From: Tiliqua scincoides
Taxonomy: Eukaryota > Chordata > Lepidosauria > Squamata > Scincidae
DNA: 64,000 nt
Reading direction: 5' to 3'
Assembly: GCF_035046505.1 (NCBI RefSeq)
Contig: NC_089822.1
Span: forward strand, 270,835,054 to 270,899,053
Shown: positions 53,632 to 64,000 of the stretch, one piece after another
Position numbering within the stretch: position 1 is the stretch's first letter
Layout: every line of letters starts with the position of its first letter
Translations under genes and position numbers: made by a program
Notes under the pieces: model-generated
The model's database searches: none
The model's input: the letters and a program-made list of their open reading frames with translations, nothing else
Told to the model about the DNA's origin: nothing

Positions 53632-55528
53632 TTTATATTGGCAACCTTCAGTCTCGAAAGACTATGGTATCGCGCTCTGAAAGGTGGTTCTGGCACAGCG
53701 TCTAGTGTGGCTGAAAAGGCCAATCCGAGAGTGACAATCCCTTCCACACCGGGAGCAAGTGCAGTCTGTCCCTGGTCTGTCTCCCTGGCTATGGGCCTTC
53801 CTTCTTTGCCTCTTAGCCTCAGACTGTTGGCAAAGTGTCTCTTCAAACTGGGAAAGGCCATGCTGCACAGCCTGCCTCCAAGCGGGCCGCTCAGAGGCCA
53901 GGGTTTCCCACTTGTTGAGGTCCATCCCTAAGGCCTTCAGATCCCTCTTGCAGATGTCCTTGTATCGCAGCTGTGGTCTACCTGTAGGGCGCTTTCCTTG
54001 CACGAGTTCTCCATAGAGGAGATCCTTTGGGATCCAGCCATCATCCATTCTCACGACATGACCGAGCCAATGCAGGCGTCTCTGTTTCAGTAGTGCATAC
54101 ATGCTAGGGATTCCAGCACGTTCCAGGACTGTGTTGTTTGGAACTTTGTCCTGCCAGGTGATGCCGAGAATACGTCGTAGGCAGCGCATGTGGAAAACAT
54201 TCAGTTTTCTCTCCTGTTGTGAGTGAAGAGTCCATGAATCGCTGCAGTACAGAAGTGTACTCAGGATGCAAGCTCTGTAGACCTGGATCTTGGTATGTTC
54301 CGTCAGCTTCTTGTTGGACCAGACTCTCTTTGTGAGTCTGGAAAACGTGGTAGCTGCTTTACCTATGCGTTTGTTTAGCTCGGTATCGAGAGAAAGAGTG
54401 TCGGAGATCGTTGAGCCAAGGTACACAAAGTCATGGACAACCTCCAGTTCATGTGCAGAGATTGTAATGCAGGGAGGTGAGTCCACATCCTGAACCATGA
54501 CCTGTGTTTTCTTCAGGCTGATTGTCAGTCCAACATCTTGGCAGACCTTGCTAAAACGATCCATGAGCTGCTGGAGATCTTTGGCAGAGTGGGTAGTGAT
54601 AGCTGCATCGTCGGCAAAGAGGAAGTCACGCAGACATTTCATCTGGACTTTGGACTTTGCTCTCAGTCTGAAGAGGTTGAAGAGCTTTCCATCTGATCTG
54701 GTCCGGAGATAGATGCCTTCTGTTGTAGTTCCAAAGGCCTGCTTCAGCAGGACAGCGAAGAAGATCCCAAACAAGGTTGGTGCAAGAACACAGCCCTGCT
54801 TCACGCCGCTTCGGATGTCAAAGACCTCGCATTGATACGAGCAAGACCCGGGATCAGAGAAAAGTGGAGGAATTTGCATGAGCGCTTGAGGAATCTCTTC
54901 CAGGCCCGGTCGATGCAAACGCATGAAACAGATGGGAACATTTCAAGAATGCCGTTTACAACAACGCCTTGTCCATATTTGGCAAGAAGACCAACAAGAC
55001 GGCAGACTGGTTTGAAGCCCACTCTGCGGAGTTGACACTAGTCATTGAGGAAAAGAGGAGAGCTCAAGCAGCATACAAGGCCTGTCCCAGTGAGCGCAAC
55101 CTGCAGGTCCTCCGAGGTGCTCGCAGCAAAGTCCAGCAGACTGCCAGGAGATGTGCTAACGACTACTGGCTCCAGCTCTGTTTCGAGATACAGATAGCAG
55201 CTGACACGGGCAACATCAAGGGGATGTATGATGGTATCAAGCAGGCCCTAGGTCCAACACAGAAGAAAATTGCCCCTCTGAAGTCTGCCGCAGGCGAGGT
55301 CATCCAGGATCGGGCGCAGCAGATGGAACGCTGGGTGCAGCACTACTCTGAGCTATATTCCAGAGAAAATGTAGTCACCGAAGAAGCACTGAACAACATT
55401 GAGTGCCTGCCTGTGCTGGAAGAGCTTGACAGTGAACCAACCCTAGAAGAACTTCACGTGGCCCTGGACTCCCTTGCCTTTGGCAAGGCACCTGAAAAAG
55501 ACAGCATCCCTGCTGAAGTCCTAAAATG
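53632..55528 (-). mobile_element. LINE-B copy with 5' inversion, 11-bp TSD
   Basis: It is flanked by a perfect 11-bp duplication GTGCCCATTAC (53621-53631, 55529-55539). The 3' part (about 54824 down to 53632) is on the minus strand: VFDIRSGVKQGCVLAPTLFG, active site FADDAAITTH, YLGSTISDTLSLD and the C-terminal finger CTCSRCGRDCHSRIGLFSH with HTRRC. That frame (54924-53662) is open throughout. The 5' part (54825-55528) is on the plus strand: TRDQRKVEEF-equivalent to IPAEVLKW. The LINE segment between them is deleted. This is the arrangement known from twin priming of L1. Confidence 0.85.
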
Positions 55529-55539
55529 GTGCCCATTAC

Positions 55540-55877
55540 ATAGATCAGCAAAACTGAGTCAATGAGACCCTAGGAATACAAACTAAAAATGCTCAGGGTG
55601 ATTTAGGGAGACCCTAAAGTATAGAGTCTCCAGCTACAATAATAACCATGATTTGCTTCCTACCTATTTAGGTAACTAAAAAAGACTAATTGCAGCTGCA
55701 ACCAACCTAGACAGTTGTCAAAAGTGTGTTTCTCTTTAAATACAACCTTTAATCATTCTTAATAACTTTTGGATTTCACAGGTATGCAATGCAGGAAGTC
55801 TGTGTGTTCTGTTCCCCCCCCCAAGAGAAAGGAAAGCCAGAGAAACCCTCCTAACCTTTGTGCCTCAAGGCATGCAC
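55540..55877. other. Unassigned; possibly retroviral interior
   Basis: It continues the host or retroviral sequence interrupted by LINE-B. No protein is recognised with confidence. Confidence 0.35.
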
Positions 55878-56208
55878 AGAGTGTGGTCGGTCTGTGGAAC
55901 TCCTTGCCACAGGATGTGGTGCTGGCGTCTAGCCTAGACGCCTTTAAAAGGGGATTGGTCGAGTTTCTGGAGGAAAAATCCATTATGGGGTACAAGCCAT
56001 GATGAGTATGCGCAACCTCCTGATTTTAGGAATGGGTTAAGTCAGAATGCCAGATGTAGGGGAGGGCACCAGGATGAGGTCTCTTGTTATCTGGTGTGCT
56101 CCCTGGGCATTTGGTGGGCCGCTGTGAGATACAGGAAGCTGGACTAGATGGGCCTATGGCCTGATCCAGTGGGGCTGTTCTTATGTTCTTATGTTCTTAT
56201 GTTCTTAA
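55878..56208 (+). mobile_element. CR1 LINE 3' fragment
   Basis: It starts TGTGGTCGGTCTGTGGAACT (coding end, AFKRGLVEFLEEKSIMGYKP to stop at about 56002) and ends with four TTCTTATG-type units. Confidence 0.9.
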
Positions 56209-57489
56209 GTGCAAAATAGTAGCCAACCAAGAAAAGCCTCTAATGCCTAACTTTGCAATGACTATCTTTTGTTTTAACCCTTTTGGTTTCAGCAACAAGT
56301 AAAGACAAAGAAAAAAGCATTTGACCTCCAGAGGACAAATTTACTTAATCTCATTTCCTTTACAGGATCTAAGCCCTGACCCCTATATATCTGTATGTAT
56401 TTTAGTTTGGTTTAATACTAATGAAGTATTTCTTTTTCTAATGGAAGGATTGTCATGACAAATTCTCTTAATTCTACTTATGTCCTCTGCTTGTATACAT
56501 ATAAATACTAAAATGCTCTATATGTTTGTTGTATGCGTGTGTAGTATGAAAGAAGCACTTTGTCTGTCTTTGTTCTTGTTTGTTTTGGACTTATAGTGAA
56601 GTCTATCTGAAGCCCACATGGCTGTAGACTTCCTTTCTGTGATAGGCCTGATATTTGTTGCAATGCTTTTTATTATTTTTGTATATTGAGTTCATTATCA
56701 TTTTTGGTACCATGGTTCTTTTTTTCCTGTTTTTAAACATGTAAGAGTACTCTTATCAAATGTGTTTTCTTTTCACACACCCCCCCCCCAACCAAGAGGG
56801 AGGGAACATGAAGAATAACCCTAAGGTATTGGACAAAATGTTTTGTTCCATCAATGATGAATATTTTCAAGGGTTACAGTCCCTCAGCAAATAATCTCTT
56901 AATGTTAAGATTTCACCCCATTGTAAAAACTATTGTAGTGCAATTAATATTTTGCATTCTCTTAATTCTACTTATATGTTAAGGAAAAAAGAGAGAGAGA
57001 GAGAGAAGAGGAACGAGCTGTGCAAGTATTTGCCAGATCAACTTGTGTCCTTCTTGAAGGAAAAACCCAGGTTCTCTCCAGCTCCCAAGTAATCAAAAGA
57101 GTTGTGAATAAGAAAAAAAACAAAAGCAAAAGTTGAAGAAAAAATCAGATTTGGCTGACTGTAGTGTGTAAAGTTCATGATGTGTTCGAGTTTTCCTCTG
57201 CCTTTATGGTAAGAAATTGCACTCAATCAGAGGTAGCTCTGGACAACCTGTTTACTTTCTCTGTGGAGAATGTTTTAAAACACCTAATCTTTGGTGCTCA
57301 ACAAGAATGTAAGCAAAGTCAGCACAGTGCCTTTCTGCTACTGTATTTGTACTGTATTTGTATTTCTGTACTGTTATTACCTCTTCTCTAATTCGTACAA
57401 CAAACCAACCAACAAGCAAGCCATGTACAGAGTTCTGTAACAACACCAGCCCTTTAAGGTTGAACAGTCCAAGAAAAAGAGAGAGAGGG
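56209..57489. other. Unassigned AT-rich stretch
   Basis: About 1.3 kb, mostly AT-rich. It has a (GA)n tract (about 56992-57007) and a purine-rich AAGAGGGAGGGAACA (about 56797). No gene or known repeat is recognised; part may derive from the adjacent retroviral fragment. Confidence 0.4.
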
Positions 57490-59086
57490 AGAGCCCCTCC
57501 CTCGGGGCTGCATTGTGACTGCACCGGTTCTGGAAAGTTGGACAGGATTGGGCCCTAAAATGGGAATAACCACAGCTGGAGGTGGGTAAAAAGGCTTGTA
57601 TGTTTTCACAGATTTTGGGGTTTTACAAAGGCAGAAGTGCAGAAAGCAGAGTTACCTGTTTTTATTCCAAACTATAAATTAGAATCACTTTAAAAGTGTA
57701 CCAGGTAGCTCATACAGGTAGTATAGTGTCAGCAGATGGAGCCATAGTTATCACCCATCCACCTTCCCTTTAAATAAGAAAAACCAAATAAAACTCTTTC
57801 TTTGGCAGATTATTTGTGGTTAGCTCAGAAATCTCCATGAAAGGCTGAAGCTAACAGGTGAGCTAAACTGAGGCTACCTGTGTTACCAAAAAGGCTGTTT
57901 TGTTTAGGGGGAATTATTTATATTAGCCTTCTGGAAACTTTTGGGACCATAGGCTGGATACAAGACAGCGTAGAGCAAAGAAATCCCTTGTTTAGCTTAA
58001 TGAGGAGACTGGGAGGAAGGTAACTTTCAATCAAAGGATTATATTTTTATTGCAAAAACACACAAAGGTCACGTAATACACATGGAGAATCGATAAGTAT
58101 ATACTTGTCTGGTGTACCTAACTCTTGGTGGATGCATGTGCTATGTATTTGTGTGCATCCGAAAAGGAAACAGAAATGGTTAGGGTGTAGGAAGGTATTT
58201 TAGGGGTTCCTTAATCTGCTAAACCCAGTTGCTGACTAAAGATGGGGGGAGAAGGGAGGAATAGGTAGGGAAGAAGGGGGGAAGTTTAGACGCACGATAT
58301 ATTTACCTGTGGGGGGGAGCAGTTGGATGAAGAGAGTCCTGTGTATGGCCCCTCTAGCAGGTGGTCAGTCAGAGAGAGAGAGAGAGACCTGAGCTCTGCG
58401 TTCTCTCTTATAAGAGTTGTCTGACCTGGAAGTCAATCTAAACTGACCGGAAGTATCCCAGAGCTGTGGGCATGCTCAGTAACACACAATGGTACACGTG
58501 GAGTATGTGATGAACCAGAAGGAAGGCAGCTTACCAGCCAGGCTGACCTTCTGGAGGGAGGGATGCAATCTGCATAAGGTGCTTAAGAGTACAACAACAG
58601 AACAATAGACCTTTTCCTCTGGTGCAGGCTTGTTTTGCATAATCCTCAGGTGCAGGCTTGTTTTGCATAATCAGGAGACACAGTGATTAGGTTATACATT
58701 GACCTGCAAGGAATTGGGGGTTTGTGTAATTCATGTGTTTGTAGCTTGGCCATGGCCCTTAGAAACATGTGCTGGGGAAGGAGTGGCCTGCTTGCTTGGT
58801 CTGTATAGTCCAAAATACATAACTAGATATAAAAACACAACTAGGAAGGGAAAAGGGGATTTTCACGTAACACCTGAGGCCGCCATGAGGCCACCTGGAC
58901 CTCCAAGAGAAGCTGTGGGTCAAGGTGTATCCCCAACCTGCAAACCGATCCTGTTGAATTTGACTCTGGTCCATGCAAAACGCAGAGTCCAGCTCAACAG
59001 GCATGGCCCCCTCAATCCCACACAGCCCCCTCCCTCCCACACGGCCCCCTCCCGCTGACTGGCCTGGCGGTTGGCCCAACAGTGAG
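57490..59086 (-). other. V2R copy C 3' flank, interrupted by a solo LTR
   Basis: 57494-57880 and 58877-59086 match the 3' flank of copy B (36130-36817). The conserved TTTATT at about 57660 could mark the poly(A) signal on the minus strand. Confidence 0.6.
57881..58872 (-). mobile_element. Solo LTR (endogenous retrovirus fossil) downstream of V2R copy C
   Basis: 992 bp, starts TGTTACCAAAAAGG and ends TTTTCACGTAACA. It is flanked by a 4-bp duplication CCTG (57877-57880, 58873-58876). It is the reverse-strand relative of 21117-22074. Copy B has the uninterrupted site (about 36622), so insertion followed the B/C duplication. No internal genes remain. Confidence 0.8.
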
Positions 59087-59997
59087 TCAGACACTATCTT
59101 TCCTTTTCATCATTAGCTGTTCCTTTCTATTCAGATCTGGCCTCAGAAAAATAATGTAGCATTTGGGGAAAAAGAGGCAGCCCAGCAGCCCAGCGCTGGA
59201 GGCCAGGATGGAGAAGACCTGCACAGCCACCGTGTGCTTCCCCTTCGTGCTCAGGTAGGCGGGCACAAAGGCCACCCAGACGCTGCAGAAGACCAGCATG
59301 CTGAAGGTGAGCAGCTGGGCCTCGTTGAAGGCCCCGGGCAGCCGCCTGGCCAGGAAGGCCCCTGTGAAGCAGACGGCAGCCAGGAAACCCAGGTAGCCCA
59401 AAGCGCCGTAGAACAGGGTGACGGACCCCGCGTTGCACTGCAGGATGATTTGGCCGGGCTGGGAGTGCCTGTCGGAGTCTGGGAAGGGTGGAGAGATTCC
59501 CAACCAGGCGCTGCATAGGCCGAGCTGGACAGCGGAGCACGAGAGGACGATGGCGTTGGCCAAGCCCTTCCCCAGCCACCTCCGCATCCTGCTTCCTGGT
59601 TTGGTGGCCATGAAGGCCACCACCACGGTGACGGTTTTGGCCAAGACAGAGGAGAGGGCCAGGGAGAAGATGATGCTGAAGGCCGTTTGGCAGAGGAGGC
59701 AGGTCACCTTCCTTGGCCGGCCGATGAACAGAAAGGAGGACAAAAAGGAGAGCAGGAGGGAGGCGAGGAGGACGTAGGAGAGATCCCGGTTGTTGGCCTT
59801 GACTACTGGAGTCTCACGGTGTTTGATGAAGGCTCCTAACACAAAACTCGTCGTTAGGGAGAACAGCAGGGCAAAAGACGCCAGAGAGGCCCCCAGGAGG
59901 TCTTCGTAGGACAGGAAAGTTATGACTTTGGGGACACACTGAGTCTGGGCCTTGTTTGGATGCTGGTCTTCCGGACACTTGTTGCAATGATCTGCAT
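59087..59997 (-). CDS. V2R copy C exon 6 (seven-helix domain)
   Basis: Acceptor TTTTCATATCAG. It reads (D)[19 protein letters not shown] to [13 protein letters not shown] and stop. All seven helices are present. Confidence 0.95.
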
Positions 59998-61732
59998 CTG
60001 ATATGAAAAACAACAACAGTGTTTCCAATATCATTTAATGTGCCTTACATCCCATAATACTCTGCCAGCCCAATCCACTCCCACCCACCGGTACATCCAT
60101 GCCAGAAACACCCACAATGTATCTAGCTTGAACGGGGGGGGTGGGAATCTGATAACTCTGGCCTCTCTTCCCTCTGACCTCCGGCCCCATTCCTCCCTGC
60201 CCTTAGCCCGCTCCCCCCTCCCACTGGCTGTCCTGCTCCAGCAGGTGTCAGCGACACACGCAGGAAGGCTCCAGCCTTCCCACAGGGACACAGTTTACTG
60301 TCCGGAGTAATTTCTCGCTACCCATTTTGAGAAATGAATGATGGCTGTTAAAGGAAGACAAAGCAAGAAAGGCTCTGACTTAAGGAATGTGTGGACACCT
60401 CCACAGAATGGGTCTGAGTCAACCTTTGCCCCACTCCCCATGAACAGCCCATCACTCTGGAGCCCCCCACCTTCCTGGGAGGAGACGGTCCCTTCTGCGC
60501 ACCGAGCACACGCGTAGCAGCACAACGGCCTTCCTTCCTGAATCAGCTTGCTGTGTCCCGGGTGGCAGCTGGCGGTGCACCTCGACTGAGGCAGGCTCTA
60601 CGCAGGACGACAAGGCGCATCAAGGAGAATCTGTTTGGTGGGGGAGCAGTTTGTCTGTAGCAGTGAGTCACACAATTGGGGGGACCCAACAGGACCTTGA
60701 GTCTGATGTTAGCAGGCACCCCAAGATGGTTCTTGAGGGCAGAGCTTGGGGGCAGAACTGGGAAAAGACCTCTCCCTGGCCCTCATGGTGATGCTGCACT
60801 CCAAAGCCTGGCTCTCCCAGAAGTTCCACAAAGACATTCAGCAGCATGGGCTCTTGACAAGGTAGGATCCTGTGGGACTCAGGAGGTCAAAGGACAGAGC
60901 CCCAGTGCTACCACATGCAGACCACTCTCCAGCAAGTCTGGAACCAGCACCACACACTGCCCCCAACCCCAGAGTGGCCAGGTGGTCCCGTAAAGCGTCA
61001 TAGCTGATGGTGCCGAATTCAGAACACACTGCAGAACACACTTGCCCACCCAGATTCCACTTGCTGCAGGTCAGCTTCTCCATCTGCCAGTTTAAGTCAC
61101 TGACTGCAACCTCAGGGAATAATATATTAGATGCATCATATCAAGATTCCAAAGCTGTGAGTCCTTTTCCTGCCCACCTTGAGGAGGCCTCTGTGACATA
61201 CCCCTTGGGCATAGCAGCACCAGGATTGGAAAAGTGGATAGGATTGACCCCTGGTCTCTTTGCCAGCTGGCTTTTGGCATGGCCGCAGTGGCACCATTAG
61301 GGTTTGCATTGCCCACTACGGGAGGTCAGCACGTCACCCCTATGATGGACCTCCTCTCATGCAGTGGGCGGGGCAACTCCCTTGGCAGTGGGCATGTACC
61401 GTCATCCCGCCCAACTGGTCTTTTGGCTATAACTTTGATAGAATAGAGGCATTTCAATGTGGTTGGTTTCATTGCATGTTAGAAATCATGGATTTCCCCA
61501 CCTGGTTGAACCATCCAGGCCACACAATGGCGCCCTGGTCTATGGAGACTTGGAGGCCTGGTGGGCTGTGTCGTCTTGCCAGGCTCCCAAATGTCACTCT
61601 GACAACAGACTCGTTGGGAAAAGCCACCCAGTTCACTATGTCAAAGTCGGCTACCAGATCCCCGTCCCCATCCAGATACATGCCCTCCAGGGAAGTGTTG
61701 TAGACCCCAAAGTTCCTCAGGAAAGGATGGAG
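59087..61732 (-). CDS. V2R copy C, partial (exons 6, 5, 4; rest beyond window)
   Basis: A second family C vomeronasal receptor. Exon 6 59087-59997 (911 nt), exon 5 60471-60597 (127 nt) and exon 4 61502-61732 (231 nt) have the same lengths, phases and splice signals as copy B and are open. About 13 of 303 residues differ in exon 6. Among the changes, FNEAK in the third intracellular loop reads FNEAQ, and an arginine before helix 3 is a cysteine (CLLCQTAF). The nine linker cysteines are kept. Intron 3 runs to the window end, so exons 1-3 cannot be judged and intactness is unproven. Confidence 0.9.
60471..60597 (-). CDS. V2R copy C exon 5 (cysteine-rich linker)
   Basis: 127 nt: [20 protein letters not shown], then [16 protein letters not shown], ending QEG-phase GAAG|GTGGGG. 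Tyr of copy B is His here (PGYSK to PGHSK). Confidence 0.9.
61271..61445 (+). mobile_element. hAT-like short element in V2R copy C intron 4
   Basis: It starts CAGTGGCACCATTAGGG and continues TTTGCATTGCCCACTACGGG, homologous to the reverse of 18750-18902. Copy B intron 4 lacks it. The right end is not well defined. Confidence 0.5.
61502..61732 (-). CDS. V2R copy C exon 4
   Basis: 231 nt in phase 0. [17 protein letters not shown] to IVWPGWFNQ before GTGGGG. The IEWLERFNQ of copy B is changed to IVWPGWFNQ, an unusual cluster of substitutions just before the linker. Confidence 0.9.
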
Positions 61733-62329
61733 CTGGAACAAAGGAGAAACATCAGAGGTCAGGGAACCGTGTTGGGTATTTCACAGAGATTGAATCTTCT
61801 ACGAGTCAGGGACGATGCCAATTGTCTGATTGGTTGGTTTGTCTAACCCCATTTTCTATTCTGCTGCCCAGAGGCAGATCTACCCCACTTGTCCCCTCCA
61901 GGTACGCCTCTGCCTTTAATCCTGACTCAGTCCAAGAGAGACACAGGCAACTCGATCACCGCAACTGCTCCATAACAGAGCAGCCCCAACATGGCATTTG
62001 CTGAAACCCGTGAGGGGAGGGAGTTTGGGCATGCTGAGGCCTCCTTGGCGGAAGGGAACATTTGTTCCCCTCCTTCAGGGTAAGCCCCCACTGCTGCCAT
62101 GGATCAACTCGGACCTGTGTCAGCAATATCACTGGTGCATTACTGCCTTGAAGGGTGAAGGCAAATTGGGTCCAGAAAGGTGTTGAGTTGTGCTGCTGCC
62201 AAAGCCATCTCCTTCTGCCCTCCTTCCTGCTCCGTTACCTCCCTCTTCTGCCCATCTACTTGTTCCACCCTCTTCTCACCTCCCTCACAACACCTGTGCG
62301 ACCTTACCTGCACCAGCAGGCATCCAGGG

Positions 62330-62692
62330 TTGAGTGTTGGGAGAGTTAGGACAAAGAAAATATTTCTTTACCCAGCGTGTAATTAGTCTGTGGAACTCCT
62401 TGCCACAGGAAGTAGTGATGGTACTTTGCATGGGTGCCTTTAAGAGGGGATTGGACCAATTTCTGGAGGAGAAGCTCATTATGGGTTACAAGTCATAGTA
62501 GGTCTGTGCAAGCTCTTGGTTTTACAGGCAGGCTGCCTCTGATTGCCAGATGCAGGGGAGGGTACCGGGACACAGGTTGTGTCTGTTGTCTTGTGTGCTC
62601 CCTGGGCATTTGATGGACCACTGTGAGATACAGGAAGCTGGACTAGGTGGGCCTCTGGCCTGATCCAGCAGGGCTCTTCTTATATTCTTATG
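62330..62692 (+). mobile_element. CR1 LINE 3' fragment in V2R copy C intron 3
   Basis: GGTTGAGTGTTGGGAGAGTT to TTCTTATATTCTTATG; orthologous in position to 40760-41122 and 4460-4763. Confidence 0.85.
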
Positions 62693-64000
62693 AATGGGGC
62701 TTTTTCAAGGTGTTCTCTTTCTGTCTGGCTTTGATCGTGGCGTGGACTCATCCACCAGTTTCCCTTGTAAACAGATGGTAGCGGAAAACAGGGGCAGTGA
62801 AATGTTAGCTCTCCACAAGGCACAGCTATGCCCCAGCCAGCCTGCCCCCCCCCCCATTTTTCCTTCACAGGGGCATGTGAATGTTTTGCTCCAGTGTGAA
62901 ATCTGTATGAAGCCGGCCTGACCTGTACTGCATCTGAGCTAAGCTAGACGTGTAGATCTGCAGCACAGTCTGCCCAGAAAAAGGGAAGGGTTTTGATGCT
63001 ATAATTGCAAAAGGAATCCTGGCTGCAAGAGTGATCTCTAGTCCTGCCCCCCACACACACACTCCCATGCAGGCACAGGCTTTGACTGAGAGAGAGAGAG
63101 ATGCCAGTGGGGCTGATGGTGGCCAGTGTGGCAGTCCAGGTTGGGGGGCAGCAGGAAGGAGCAGGCAGAGCTAGCCAAGTGTCCCCCAAGTGATAGTGGC
63201 ACCTCGGGGCAGGACCACTGAGAGGAATCTTCTCAGGGGGTACAAAGATTCTTTTGGGCCCCTTCCGAGAGACAGAGGGGATGAAACTCTGTGGCAGGTG
63301 GCAATGGGGGCCAAACAGTCAGGGGGAAAGTGGCAACAGCCAGAACTGTCTTTGGAGCCCAGGTCTACCAGTCTTCCCAATGCAGAACTCAGGTCTACCT
63401 GCCTGCCCAGTATTGGCCGCTAGATACAGTAATATGGAAAACCAAACCCCCTCCTAAGTCTCTCTCAGATCTTTCCAATAGAGAAAACCATTGCAGGAAA
63501 TGAGTGTTCAGACTCACACCAGAATGAAAAGCGTCCTGTTTGCAGCAGAACAGACTTCTGCAGTCCCACAGCCGTGTCCCTGAGCTCCTCTACACTCCTT
63601 CATGAGAAGTGGATCCACTGTAGCAGGCCAGCTTCCTCGCAGATGTGACACTGTTCAGGAATGTTCCTGGGTGTCGTGCGCATGGCTTGTGGCAACAGTT
63701 GCTGCCACGTACCCACAGCAATGCCCCCAACATCCTATGTGGGCAGTGAATCAGGGTGAAACTGGAAAACGTCAGATTCCAGTAAATTTCTGGTCTCCCT
63801 TCTTTGGCTCACTTTTTAACCTGGGCCCGGGTACAAACTACCCCCTTTACCCCCCTCTCCTAGGCCCTGCCTCGGGGGCTGCTGCTGGATGGTCTGTGTC
63901 CCCTGGAGCCACTTGGAGGGGCAGAGAGAAAAACATGTGCAGGGAGAATCACAACTGGATTTCCCTGAAAGATACCATTTCACTTCCTTCTGAACTTGTT
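62693..64000 (-). other. V2R copy C intron 3 (continues beyond window)
   Basis: Collinear with 41123-42450 in copy B. By that alignment exon 3 should begin within about 60 bp past the right edge. Confidence 0.8.

Noticed and set aside
56785-56830. Polypurine tract and second LTR closing the gammaretrovirus-like fragment
   Set aside because: Purine-rich sequence is present, but what follows does not match the LTR at 51799-52388.
59234-59777. Plus-strand frames over V2R copy C exon 6
   Set aside because: Antisense shadows of the receptor exon, parallel to those over copy B.

Overview
The window looks like nuclear DNA of a squamate reptile (lizard or snake). It holds no bacterial features. The evidence is a minus-strand cluster of vomeronasal type-2 receptor (V2R, family C GPCR) genes, many CR1 LINE copies ending in (TTCTTATG)n, a tRNA-derived SINE of squamate type, hAT-type short elements and many copies of a ~85-bp near-palindromic repeat. 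Species assignment is inference.

Host genes. One V2R gene (copy B, minus strand, 45592 to 36818) has all six canonical exons with GT/AG borders, intron phases 2,0,0,0,1 and an uninterrupted 863-residue reading frame as read by eye. A second V2R (copy C, minus strand) shows exons 6, 5 and 4 (59087-61732) and part of intron 3; exons 1-3 lie beyond the right edge. A third, exon-less ghost (copy A, 4460-8747 plus 18447-19215) keeps intron-3 and upstream-flank sequence only. A TMEM88-like pseudogene (about 13600-14090) sits inside an LTR element.

Layout. 1-3900: CR1 tails, a candidate retroviral 3' end (322-1420), an array of palindromic repeats, a CpG-rich patch (1925-2175), a hAT MITE (2612-2927). 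4360-8747: ghost V2R block A. 8748-18446: a hAT-type insertion with an 8-bp target duplication, swollen to 9.7 kb by a minus-strand LTR element (9398-17915). 18447-19620: block A resumes. 19619-35475: a LINE ('LINE-B') split by a second LINE ('LINE-C', 20788-33880), itself split by a solo LTR and by minus-strand relatives ('LINE-C2'), which carry a CR1. 35640-51798: V2R copy B and its upstream flank. 51799-57490: a gammaretrovirus-like fossil fragment, a LINE-B copy with a 5' inversion, a CR1. 57490-64000: V2R copy C, with a solo LTR downstream.

How it fits together. A, B and C are paralogous blocks from tandem duplication of one V2R locus. CR1 pieces shared by the blocks predate the duplications. 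The CR1 at 48674-50429, a tiny LINE-B insertion at 36319-36364, the solo LTR at 57881-58872 and the 9.7-kb insertion each occur in one block only, so they are probably younger. I see no convincing undescribed molecular system. The most unusual items are the TMEM88 copy in an LTR element, the deep nesting, the LINE inversion and the inverted pair of tRNA-like sequences.
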